From: Zoogloea sp.
GTDB taxonomy: Bacteria > Pseudomonadota > Gammaproteobacteria > Burkholderiales > Rhodocyclaceae
DNA: 46,766 bases
Direction: 5' to 3'
NCBI RefSeq assembly: GCF_028693495.1
Contig: NZ_JAQUVG010000013.1
Coordinates: forward strand, 1-46,766
The notes beneath the pieces were generated by a model. It ran no database searches. It saw only the letters and a program-made list of their open reading frames with translations, and was not told the DNA's origin. The position numbers and the translations under genes were made by a program. Of the stretch, positions 16,989-24,379 are shown piece after piece (position 1 is the first letter of the stretch; each line of letters opens with the position of its first letter).

Positions 16989-17971
16989 TGGCTGCCAGTG
17001 ACCTCACTCAAATCAATGCCCTCGACCCGAACAGCCTGTCTGGGCTGCGGCGGCTTTCCCGGGACCGATCGCCGGAAGCCACCAAGGAAGCGGCCAAGCA
17101 ATTTGAGGCCCTGCTGCTCCAGCAGGTCCTCAAGTCGATGCGGGACGCGACACCCAAGGGCGGCATGTTCGACAATGAGCAGACCAAGATGTACCAGTCC
17201 ATGCTCGACCAGCAGCTTTCCCTGCAGTTGGCAACCCGCAGCGGCGGCCTGGGGTTGGCCAGGGTGATCGAACGGCAGCTGGGGGGGGACAAGAAGGGGC
17301 TGGAGTCCGGGGTTGGGGAGCTCCCTGAGCTCCCGGCAAAGGGAGGCGGGCTGGATGTGCCTTCCCTTGGGGCAGGTCTGTCTCCCCCGGCCCGACCGGC
17401 AACGATCAGGAGTGCGGCAATCGGGCCGGCAGAATCTGCCGGATCCGTGCCGGCCGGCGTGCTGTCGAGCTTGCCGGCGGGCAGTGCTCCGCGGGCTTTC
17501 GTCGAGAAGGTCTGGCCCCAGGCCGTCGAGGCCAGCAAGACGACCGGTATCCCCGCCCGCTTTCTGGTTGCTCAGGCCGCCCTGGAAACCGGGTGGGGCA
17601 AGCATGAGTTGAAGCATGCGGATGGCAGCGGCAGCCACAATCTCTTCAACATCAAGGCGGGGCGGAGCTGGGCTGGCAACACCGTGGAGACAGCGACCAC
17701 GGAATACCTTAATGGGGTCAAGACCCGCGAGAATGCGCAATTCCGGGCCTATGGATCCTATGCGGAGTCCTTTCGGGATTATGCCCGGCTGATCCGCAAC
17801 AATCCCCGCTATGCCGCCCTGGTGGGGGAGGGAGATGCCGCGGCATTCGCCCGGGGGTTGCAGGCTGCGGGGTATGCCACGGATCCTCAGTACGCAGACA
17901 AACTTACCCGCATCATCAACGGTAATACCCTGCGCCTGGCCTTGGCCGGGGATGCGCCCAGCCGGGGGTGA
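16988..17971 (+). CDS. flgJ: Rod cap / peptidoglycan hydrolase FlgJ
   Basis: FlgJ is bifunctional: the N-terminal part (about residues 33-85, KQFEALLLQQVLKSMRDATP) caps the growing rod, and the C-terminal glucosaminidase-type domain opens the peptidoglycan. The 327-residue protein has a Gly/Pro/Ala-rich linker (about 97-167). The catalytic Glu is E200 in AALETGWGKH, followed by the conserved SHNLFNIKA and the Tyr-rich FRDYARLI region. The dual-domain form is typical of beta- and gammaproteobacteria. Start overlaps the flgI stop (TGATG). Confidence 0.96.
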   Translation: MAASDLTQINALDPNSLSGLRRLSRDRSPEATKEAAKQFEALLLQQVLKSMRDATPKGGMFDNEQTKMYQSMLDQQLSLQLATRSGGLGLARVIERQLGGDKKGLESGVGELPELPAKGGGLDVPSLGAGLSPPARPATIRSAAIGPAESAGSVPAGVLSSLPAGSAPRAFVEKVWPQAVEASKTTGIPARFLVAQAALETGWGKHELKHADGSGSHNLFNIKAGRSWAGNTVETATTEYLNGVKTRENAQFRAYGSYAESFRDYARLIRNNPRYAALVGEGDAAAFARGLQAAGYATDPQYADKLTRIINGNTLRLALAGDAPSRG

Positions 17972-17992
17972 TCCCGACGCCAGTGGACAAAG

Positions 17993-18007
17993 CTGGCAAA
18001 CTTCTTG
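17993..18007 (+). promoter_or_regulatory. Putative sigma-54 promoter for flgK
   Basis: TGGCAA-N5-TTGC matches the -24/-12 consensus with GG (17994-17995) and GC (18006-18007) 10 nt apart. It lies 41 nt before the flgK start codon in the 77-nt flgJ-flgK spacer. It would give flgK and flgL their own transcript. Confidence 0.7.
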
Positions 18008-18048
18008 CGTTGTGATCTACAGAAATATCTGGATCAAGGACGCGGATC

Positions 18049-20007
18049 ATGAGCAGCCTCTTCAACATCGGTCTCACAGGCCTCAATGTCGCCCAGGCAG
18101 GGTTGAGCGTGACCAGCCACAATATCTCCAATGCGGGGACCGCTGGGTATAGCCGTCAAAGCACCGTACAGAGCACCAACCCTGCTCTTTTCACCGGGGC
18201 GGGCTTCTTTGGCGAAGGGGCCAAGGTGGATACGGTCAAACGGGCCTACGACCGCTTCCTGAGCAACCAGGTGTTGTCCGCCGAGACGAAATACGCCGAA
18301 TACGACACCTACAGCACCGAGATCAACCAGATCGACAACATGCTGTCCGATCCCAGCGTCGGTTTGAGTCCGGCCCTGGCCGGGTTCTTCGAGGGGGTTC
18401 AGGAGGTGGCGGCAAATCCGTCCAGCATCCCTGCCCGCCAGGCCCTGCTGTCCTCGGCAGAGAGCATGGTGGCACGCTTCCAGAATCTTTCCCTCCGCAT
18501 GAATGATGTGCGTGCAGGTATTGAAGGCCAGATCCAGGAAACGGTCAGCGAGATCAGTACCTTTGCCAAGGGAATCGCCACCCTCAACAACAACATCACG
18601 GTGGCCCAGCAGGCAGGGCAATCCCAGCCAGCCAACGATCTTCTGGACAAGCGCGATGAGCTCGTCAAGGGACTCAACCAGCTGGTCCGGGTATCCACTA
18701 CCATGGCCAGCGATGGCTCCATGTCGGTCTTCATCGGCACAGGGCAGCCCCTGGTGGTAGGCTCCGTTGCCACGGATCTGGAGGCTCGTCCTTCCCTGGA
18801 AGATCCGCGTCGCAACTCCGTGAACATCATTGCCCAGAGTGGTGCCGGCATCATCATCCCGGAAGCCCTGCTGGGGGGGGGCAAGCTGGGCGGACTTCTG
18901 GACATGCGTGCCAAGTCGCTGGATGTGGCCCAGAACCAGATGGGTCTCATTGCCGTGGGCCTGACCGCCGCGTTCAATGATCAGCACCGACTGGGGATCG
19001 ATCTCAACAATAAAATCGGCACCGAATTCTTCACGCCTGCCACGGTCACAGTGCAGCCCTTCAGGAACACCACGACTGCGGTGCCCAAGGTGGAGTACGA
19101 TGAAATTTCGAAGCTGACCGCGGACGACTACCGGCTTACCTTTACGGACAACGCAGGTGCCTATACCCTGACCCGGATCTCTGACGGGGTGTCGGTCAGT
19201 GCTTCCGCCGTCGGGCTCAAGGTGACCCCCGAGCCTGCGGGTAGCAACAAGGCAGGGGACAGCTTCCTGATCCAGCCGACCCGCGATGCTGCCGCCAACG
19301 TCGGCGTGTCGATCACCGACACGCGCATGGTTGCTGCTGCGGCACCGGTGGCCAGCGGGGCGATCAGCGCCAACCGGGGCACGGCCAGCATCACTGCGCC
19401 GGTGGTGTCTTCCACCACCGATCTTGCCAGTTTTGGTACCCCTGCAGCTCCGATGAAGCTGACCTATACGGCAGGAACCAATACCTTCGCCGGTTTTCCT
19501 GCCGGGCTTCCCATCACTTACACGCCGCTCAACGGTACTGCAGTCACGGTGGCGGCAGGCAGTGCGATCCCCTACACCAGTGGCATGAGCGTGTCCCTTG
19601 GAGGGGTCAGCTTCAGCATCGCGGGGGCGCCTCAGGATCAGGATTCCTTCACGGTCAATCAGAGCGTGGGAGGGGTTTCGGACAGCCGGAACGCCGTCCT
19701 GCTGGGCAACCTCCAGACGTCCAAGCTGATGATCTCGGCGGCCGGCCAGCCTTCGGCCACCTTCCAGTCGGTGTATTCGCAGCTGGTCAGCAATATCGGC
19801 AACAAGGCACGGGAGGTGGAGGTTAACCGGGATGCCCAGGAGAGTCTGGTGGCGCAGGCGACCCAGGCCCAGCAGTCCGTGGCTGGGGTCAATCTGGATG
19901 AGGAAGCTGCCAACCTGATCCGCTACCAGCAGTCCTACCAGGCGTCGAGCAAGGTGATGAGCATTGCTTCCAAGCTGTTCGACGAAGTCCTGGCCCTTGG
20001 CCGCTAA
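18049..20007 (+). CDS. flgK: Hook-filament junction protein FlgK (HAP1)
   Basis: FlgK is the first hook-filament junction protein, exported with the FlgN chaperone. The 652-residue protein has the axial N-terminal motif (LSVTSHNISNAGTAGYSRQ), a conserved VSEISTFAKGIATLNNNI helix, a long variable middle, and the C-terminal D0 (VNLDEEAANLIRYQQSYQASSKVM). AAGGA precedes ATG 18049. It is probably co-transcribed with flgL, which starts 17 nt downstream. Confidence 0.97.
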   Translation: MSSLFNIGLTGLNVAQAGLSVTSHNISNAGTAGYSRQSTVQSTNPALFTGAGFFGEGAKVDTVKRAYDRFLSNQVLSAETKYAEYDTYSTEINQIDNMLSDPSVGLSPALAGFFEGVQEVAANPSSIPARQALLSSAESMVARFQNLSLRMNDVRAGIEGQIQETVSEISTFAKGIATLNNNITVAQQAGQSQPANDLLDKRDELVKGLNQLVRVSTTMASDGSMSVFIGTGQPLVVGSVATDLEARPSLEDPRRNSVNIIAQSGAGIIIPEALLGGGKLGGLLDMRAKSLDVAQNQMGLIAVGLTAAFNDQHRLGIDLNNKIGTEFFTPATVTVQPFRNTTTAVPKVEYDEISKLTADDYRLTFTDNAGAYTLTRISDGVSVSASAVGLKVTPEPAGSNKAGDSFLIQPTRDAAANVGVSITDTRMVAAAAPVASGAISANRGTASITAPVVSSTTDLASFGTPAAPMKLTYTAGTNTFAGFPAGLPITYTPLNGTAVTVAAGSAIPYTSGMSVSLGGVSFSIAGAPQDQDSFTVNQSVGGVSDSRNAVLLGNLQTSKLMISAAGQPSATFQSVYSQLVSNIGNKAREVEVNRDAQESLVAQATQAQQSVAGVNLDEEAANLIRYQQSYQASSKVMSIASKLFDEVLALGR

Positions 20008-20024
20008 CTTAAAGGAGCCTCATC

Positions 20025-21212
20025 ATGCGCGTCACCTCCAGCATGATCTTCGATACCGGCCTGCAGCAAATGCAGAAGCAGAACAAGCAGCTGCTTGACA
20101 CGTACACGCAGGTGGCCACAGGGCGGCGTGTGCTCCAGCCCTCCGATGATCCCGTCGCCGCAGCACGCGCGCTGGAAATCGGGCAGTCCAGGAGTGTCAA
20201 TGAGTTGCACGTTGCCAATCAAGGCTACGCCAATGATGCCCTCAAGCTGGTGGACAGCAAGCTCGGTGCAGCGAACGATATCGTGACCTACGTGAGGACA
20301 AGGGCTGTTGAAGCGGGTAACGGGGGCTATTCTGCACAGGACCGGAAATATATTGCAGAAGATATTAGCCAGCAATTTGCCGCACTGCAGGAAATCGCCA
20401 ACAGTCGTGATGGAACCGGAGATTACCTGTTCGGTGGTTATAACAGCAATGTTCAGCCTTTTCAGGGTGGGGTGCTCGACGGGGTGACTTACAAGGGTGA
20501 TCAGGGCGTGCGGACCCTGCAGATCTCGGCAACGCGCAACTTGCCGGTCACGAACTCTGGTGATGTCATCTTCAATACCATTCGCGCGCCAGCGGGTTCC
20601 CCGTTTGCGTTGTCCGACCCCCAGAATTCGGGAAATGCCCTGTTTTCGGGTGCCGATCTTGCAGCTTACAACGGCCACTCTTACCAGATTGCTTATCAGG
20701 CCAGCCCCCTTCCGGCGGTTTTCAATGTGACGGACCAGGTAACGGGCACCACCACACCTGTGACGCCAAGCCTGGGGCCGAACGGCGAAACCCTGGTGGC
20801 ATTTGACGGCATCAGTCTCAACCTTGAGGGCTCCCTCGGCGACGGGGACCGCTACACCCTGAGTCCGGTTGGGCGTGCTTTTGATCTGATGGGCAATTTC
20901 ATCCAGGGCCTTGAATCCGGCAATCATCGTGTCAGCAACTTTCAATCGGGACAGACGCTCGCAGGGATGGATGGCGTTCAGGACAGCATCAACCAGACTC
21001 GGGCGGGGGTTGGATCCCGTCTTCAGGAGGTTGCAACGCAACAGGATATTTCCGGCAGCCTCGACATCAATTATGCAGAAGCGCTTTCGCGTCTCCAGGA
21101 CGTGGATTATGCAGAAGCAATCAGCAGCCTGACCCAGCAGCAAACCTTCCTGCAGGCAGCCCAGCAGAGCTTCCTGCGGGTGTCCAACCTGTCGCTCTTC
21201 AACTATCTCTGA
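20025..21212 (+). CDS. flgL: Hook-filament junction protein FlgL (HAP3)
   Basis: FlgL is the second junction protein, on which flagellin polymerises. The 395-residue protein has flagellin-like termini: an N-terminal region with MQKQNKQLLDTYTQVATGRRVLQPSDDPVAAARAL and a C-terminal helix ending QTFLQAAQQSFLRVSNLSLFNYL. The middle region carries DYLFGGYNSNVQPF, a family hallmark. AAGGAG precedes ATG 20025. A lipoprotein gene starts 2 nt after the stop. Confidence 0.96.
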   Translation: MRVTSSMIFDTGLQQMQKQNKQLLDTYTQVATGRRVLQPSDDPVAAARALEIGQSRSVNELHVANQGYANDALKLVDSKLGAANDIVTYVRTRAVEAGNGGYSAQDRKYIAEDISQQFAALQEIANSRDGTGDYLFGGYNSNVQPFQGGVLDGVTYKGDQGVRTLQISATRNLPVTNSGDVIFNTIRAPAGSPFALSDPQNSGNALFSGADLAAYNGHSYQIAYQASPLPAVFNVTDQVTGTTTPVTPSLGPNGETLVAFDGISLNLEGSLGDGDRYTLSPVGRAFDLMGNFIQGLESGNHRVSNFQSGQTLAGMDGVQDSINQTRAGVGSRLQEVATQQDISGSLDINYAEALSRLQDVDYAEAISSLTQQQTFLQAAQQSFLRVSNLSLFNYL

Positions 21213-21214
21213 GC

Positions 21215-21688
21215 ATGGGCAAGTCGACGCTGCGCATGCTGGCAGCCTGTGCCCTGTGTGGGGCGCTGAGCGGCTGCGGTCTTACGGCCCGGGAGTGGGG
21301 CGGCGGTGTCGCCGGGGTGCTGGTGGCGTCCGATGCAGGTTATTTGAAGGCACCGTTTGTCGGGGCGGCCTACCTCTTTTACACGGTACTGGACCCGGCT
21401 GCGCCCAACTGGGGCATTGAGGAGGCCCGTCAGGGAGAAGACCGGTACGCTCTGGTCCTGACCATGAAGGCCATCCATTCCGGCGGTGACGGTGAGGCGC
21501 GCCAGGTTTTTGGCCGACGGGCAGCCCAGTTGGGCAGGCAGGAGGGTTTCGAGGGATACGACATCCTCTCCTATCAGGAAGGCGTGGAGAGTACCCGTCC
21601 GGTGGCGCGCAAGGTCGCCTATGGAGAGGTCCGTCTGCGTCGTGCCGCAGTGGTGCCGACGGCGCCGGTGGCGGACTCCCCACGCTGA
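21215..21688 (+). CDS. Small lipoprotein of unknown function, linked to flgL
   Basis: The 157-residue protein has a lipoprotein signal peptide with lipobox LSGC (Cys21). The mature part begins with a Gly/Ala/Val-rich stretch (GGGVAGVLVAS) and ends in a basic, Pro/Ala-rich tail. I do not recognise a family. It starts 2 nt after the flgL stop, so it is probably translated from the flgKL transcript; by position it might be an envelope component connected with motility, but nothing in the sequence proves this. A run of seven T follows the stop at about 21691, without a convincing stem. Confidence 0.75.
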   Translation: MGKSTLRMLAACALCGALSGCGLTAREWGGGVAGVLVASDAGYLKAPFVGAAYLFYTVLDPAAPNWGIEEARQGEDRYALVLTMKAIHSGGDGEARQVFGRRAAQLGRQEGFEGYDILSYQEGVESTRPVARKVAYGEVRLRRAAVVPTAPVADSPR

Positions 21689-21791
21689 ACTGTTTTTTTC
21701 GTGTCTTTTCGGGCTGTTGCCTGCCTGCAGGTGCTCCGGAGTCTTGCGGCTTTGAGCCGACTTTCGTAAGGTGCGCGCTTCGAGTGCAGGA

Positions 21792-22106
21792 ATGGATCAG
21801 ATGGGTCGCATGACCGAACGCCGCCGGGACCGCCGGATTCCGCTGGGCTGCAAGGTGGGCCTCAAGTTCAGGGGCCATGCTGCGCCTGTGGTGGGTGACT
21901 GTATCGAGCTGAGTGTGAGCGGCATGACAATTCATTCCCGTCATGTGCCCCAGATGGATGAAGTCTTCGAGGTGGCTGTCTTGCCGCCCGAGCATGGTGG
22001 CCCGTTTCAGCCTCTGCATGCCCGGGTCCGGGTGCGTCGTTGCCACAACCTGGGGCCGTCCGGATTGTACGAAATGGGTGTGGAGATCATCGAGATCATC
22101 CGTTAG
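21792..22106 (+). CDS. PilZ-domain protein (c-di-GMP receptor-like)
   Basis: PilZ proteins bind cyclic di-GMP and often adjust motility. This protein has about 104 residues and is a stand-alone PilZ domain. The N-terminal arginine motif is present (R10-RRD-R14 and R11xxxR15, followed by IPL). The second motif, normally (D/N)xSxxG, reads ELSVSG, so the first position is Glu rather than Asp or Asn; binding may be weakened. The start is uncertain: in-frame ATGs at 21792, 21801 and 21810, and a GTG at 21771; AGGA at 21788-21791 best suits 21801. It ends the flagellar island and its stop codon overlaps that of the convergent LysR gene by 3 nt. Confidence 0.85.
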   Translation: MDQMGRMTERRRDRRIPLGCKVGLKFRGHAAPVVGDCIELSVSGMTIHSRHVPQMDEVFEVAVLPPEHGGPFQPLHARVRVRRCHNLGPSGLYEMGVEIIEIIR

Positions 22107-23017
22107 GCTGGCCCTTGTCCGGTGGTTTGCCGGGTCATCGCCAGTTCTTCCAGAAAGGCAAGGGCCGGTACCGACAGCGCCTTGTTTTTCAGGTACACCA
22201 CTTTCCAGGGCCGGTTCAGGGGGAAGCCCTCCACGCTCAGCTCGGTGAGTCCCTCTGTTGCCAGCCGTTCGCCCACCACGTGGCGAGAGACCACCGTCAG
22301 TCCCATCCCCGTGCCGGCCAGTTCCAGGAGTGCTTCGTTGCTGGCCAGGGCCAGGCGGACCTTCAGGCTGACGCCGAGCTCCCGCGCGAATTCGTCGATC
22401 GCCCGTCGTCCTCCCGAGCCGGCTTCCCGCAGCAGAAAGGGCTCCTCCGCCAGTGCCGCCAGGGTCAGTCGTTTATTGACCGCCCAGTGATCCTTCGGCG
22501 CGAGCACCACGAGTTCGTTGTCAAGAAAGGGGTGGACGACGATGTCGGCGTCCTCGGGGGGGTAGGACATTACATACAGATCGTCCTCGTTGTTGCGCAG
22601 ACGCTCGACGATACGGTCCCGGTTGGCGATCTGCAGCTCGATGCTGATCTCGGGGTAGCGTCGGCAGAAGGCACCCAGCATGCGTGGCACGAAATATTTG
22701 GCAGTGGTGACCATGGCGACCCGGAGCTTGCCGCGCCGCAGGCCCTTGAGGGCATCAATCGAGGACTCGAACCGGTTCCAGACATCGTCCAGTGCCCGCA
22801 CGGTGCCGAGGAGCGCTTCGCCTGCTGCCGTGAGATGCAGCTCCCGTCCCGATGTATCGAACAGCGCCATGCCCACGTTACCGGAGAGTTGCCGCATCTG
22901 GATGGAGACCGCTGGCTGGGTGAGATGAAGCGCCTCCGCAGCCCGGGTGAAGCTGCCAAGGCGGGCGACCGTCGAGAAGGTTTCCAGTTGACGGAGGGTG
23001 ATTTGGCGGCGGGGCAT
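22103..23017 (-). CDS. LysR-family regulator, CbbR/CmpR-like
   Basis: The 304-residue LysR-type regulator has an N-terminal winged helix-turn-helix (residues 5-63: LRQLETFSTVARLGSFTRAA, LHLTQPAVSIQMRQL) and a two-lobed effector domain. The text of the HTH and effector domain resembles the CbbR/CmpR branch, which controls carbon-fixation and bicarbonate-uptake genes. It is divergently placed against sbtA-sbtB across a 103-nt AT-rich gap, the usual LysR layout for controlling the neighbour. The effector is not known from sequence. ATG 23017 is the only sensible start. The last codons overlap the convergent PilZ gene. Confidence 0.88.
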   Translation of the reverse strand: MPRRQITLRQLETFSTVARLGSFTRAAEALHLTQPAVSIQMRQLSGNVGMALFDTSGRELHLTAAGEALLGTVRALDDVWNRFESSIDALKGLRRGKLRVAMVTTAKYFVPRMLGAFCRRYPEISIELQIANRDRIVERLRNNEDDLYVMSYPPEDADIVVHPFLDNELVVLAPKDHWAVNKRLTLAALAEEPFLLREAGSGGRRAIDEFARELGVSLKVRLALASNEALLELAGTGMGLTVVSRHVVGERLATEGLTELSVEGFPLNRPWKVVYLKNKALSVPALAFLEELAMTRQTTGQGPA

Positions 23018-23020
23018 GTA

Positions 23021-23034
23021 TAAGTTTTAAATTA
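23021..23034. promoter_or_regulatory. Candidate LysR-type operator between lysR and sbtA
   Basis: TAA-N8-TTA at 23021-23034 lies just upstream of the regulator start in an AT-rich island of the otherwise GC-rich 103-nt spacer (23018-23120). It has the half-site form (TNA spaced TNA / T-N11-A) of CbbR-type boxes. Promoters for both genes must lie in this spacer; no clear -35/-10 pair was assigned. Confidence 0.4.
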
Positions 23035-23120
23035 TCAATACAAAGAAAAGCTTTAATTGGATTTTATGTCAAGCGGGGCTCATCCTTGCAAGCGTTTTGT
23101 TGCGCTGCGGTGAGTCTTCC

Positions 23121-24062
23121 ATGCCTTTTGAACCTGTCATCCTGTTTTTTGCCCTCGGCCTGCTGGCCGGCATCGTCCGCTCCGACCTCAAGATTCCCGG
23201 TGTCGTCTATGAGGCCCTGAGCATCTTCCTGCTGCTTGCCATCGGCCTGAAGGGCGGGGTCGAGCTTTCCCGGCATCCGGTGGCAACCCTCGTGCTGCCG
23301 GCTCTGGTGGTGGTGGGCGTGGCCATGCTGATTCCCCTGGTTGCCTTTCCGGTCCTGCACCGGCTGGGTCGTTTCCCCCGGGCCGACGCGGCTTCCATCG
23401 CGGCCCACTATGGTTCGGTCAGCGTGGTGACCTTTGCCGTGGCGAGCAGCTACCTGCTGAGCCGTGGCGATGCTGCCGAAGGTTACATGGTGGTGTTCCT
23501 GGCCCTGCTGGAGCTGCCTGCCATCGTGCTGGGGGTGGCGCTGGCCCGCAAGGGGGCCACGGACACCCGTTGGGGGCCCTTGCTGCATGAGGTGCTGGCG
23601 GGCAAGAGCATCGTGCTGCTGGCCGGTGGCCTGCTGATTGGCTGGCTGGCGGGTGTTGATGGCATCCGGCCGCTGGACAAGGTCTTTTTCGACTTGTTCA
23701 AGGGCATGCTGGCCTTCTTCCTGCTGGAGATGGGGCTGGTGGCGGCGAGCCGCCTCGGGGACCTGCGCCGGGCAGGGGCCTTCCTGCTGGGCTTTGCCAT
23801 GCTGATGCCCCTGTCGGGAGGGTTGCTGGGGGTAGTGACCGGCTGCCTGCTCGGTTTCTCGGTGGGAGGTGTGATGCTCCTCGGCACCTTGTATGCCAGC
23901 GCGTCCTACATCGCAGCGCCGGCAGCGATGCGGATCGCCGTGCCGGAGGCCAATCCGGCCCTGTCCATCGGCGCTGCCCTCGGCATCACCTTCCCCTTCA
24001 ACCTGCTGGTGGGCATACCGGTCTACCATTGGCTGGCCACTCAACTGCATGGAGTTCTCTGA
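23121..24062 (+). CDS. sbtA: Sodium-dependent bicarbonate transporter SbtA
   Basis: SbtA (formerly DUF897) is an inner-membrane Na+/HCO3- symporter, best known from cyanobacterial carbon-concentrating mechanisms. The 313-residue protein has about ten membrane segments in an inverted-repeat arrangement. Family-like stretches include LLAIGLKGGVELSRHP, AAHYGSVSVVTFAVA (conserved in the first half) and GTLYASASYIAAPAAMRIAVPEANP (second half). ATG 23121 (MPFEPVILFF) fits the family N-terminus; an in-frame ATG 24 nt upstream is less likely. Its stop overlaps the start of the PII-like gene, as in cyanobacterial sbtAB. Transport specificity is inferred from family membership. Confidence 0.9.
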   Translation: MPFEPVILFFALGLLAGIVRSDLKIPGVVYEALSIFLLLAIGLKGGVELSRHPVATLVLPALVVVGVAMLIPLVAFPVLHRLGRFPRADAASIAAHYGSVSVVTFAVASSYLLSRGDAAEGYMVVFLALLELPAIVLGVALARKGATDTRWGPLLHEVLAGKSIVLLAGGLLIGWLAGVDGIRPLDKVFFDLFKGMLAFFLLEMGLVAASRLGDLRRAGAFLLGFAMLMPLSGGLLGVVTGCLLGFSVGGVMLLGTLYASASYIAAPAAMRIAVPEANPALSIGAALGITFPFNLLVGIPVYHWLATQLHGVL

Positions 24063-24376
24063 TGAACCTGCCCCTGACCCTGCGCAAACTCGTCACCGTG
24101 ATCTGTGAGGCCGATCTGGAGGCCCACCTGGTGGCGGATCTGACCCAGCTGGGCGTACGCGGCTACACCATTACCGATGCCCGCGGCTCGGGTGCCCATG
24201 GCCCCCGGGATGCAGCCTGGCGGGCATCCGCCAACATCCGGGTGGAGCTGCTCTGCGATGAGGCCATGGCGCAGCAGGTGGCGGAGACCCTGCACGAGCG
24301 CTACTACGCCCACTACGGGATGGTCATGTTCATCACCGATGCCGCGGTGCTGCGCCCCCAGAAATTCAGCCGCTGA
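24062..24376 (+). CDS. sbtB: PII-like protein SbtB, lacking the C-terminal Cys loop
   Basis: SbtB is a trimeric PII-like protein that binds adenine nucleotides, including cAMP/AMP in cyanobacteria, and gates SbtA. The 104-residue protein has the ferredoxin-like PII fold pattern: LRKLVTVICEADLEAHLVADL, the GYTITDARGSG stretch before the T-loop, IRVELLCDEAMAQQVAETL, and MVMFITDAAVLR at the C-terminus. The redox-active CGPxGC R-loop found at the C-terminus of many cyanobacterial SbtB proteins is absent; the protein ends RPQKFSR. ATG overlaps the sbtA stop (TGATG), strongly implying a functional pair. It converges on the next gene with only 3 nt between stops. Confidence 0.88.
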   Translation: MNLPLTLRKLVTVICEADLEAHLVADLTQLGVRGYTITDARGSGAHGPRDAAWRASANIRVELLCDEAMAQQVAETLHERYYAHYGMVMFITDAAVLRPQKFSR

Positions 24377-24379
24377 GCC

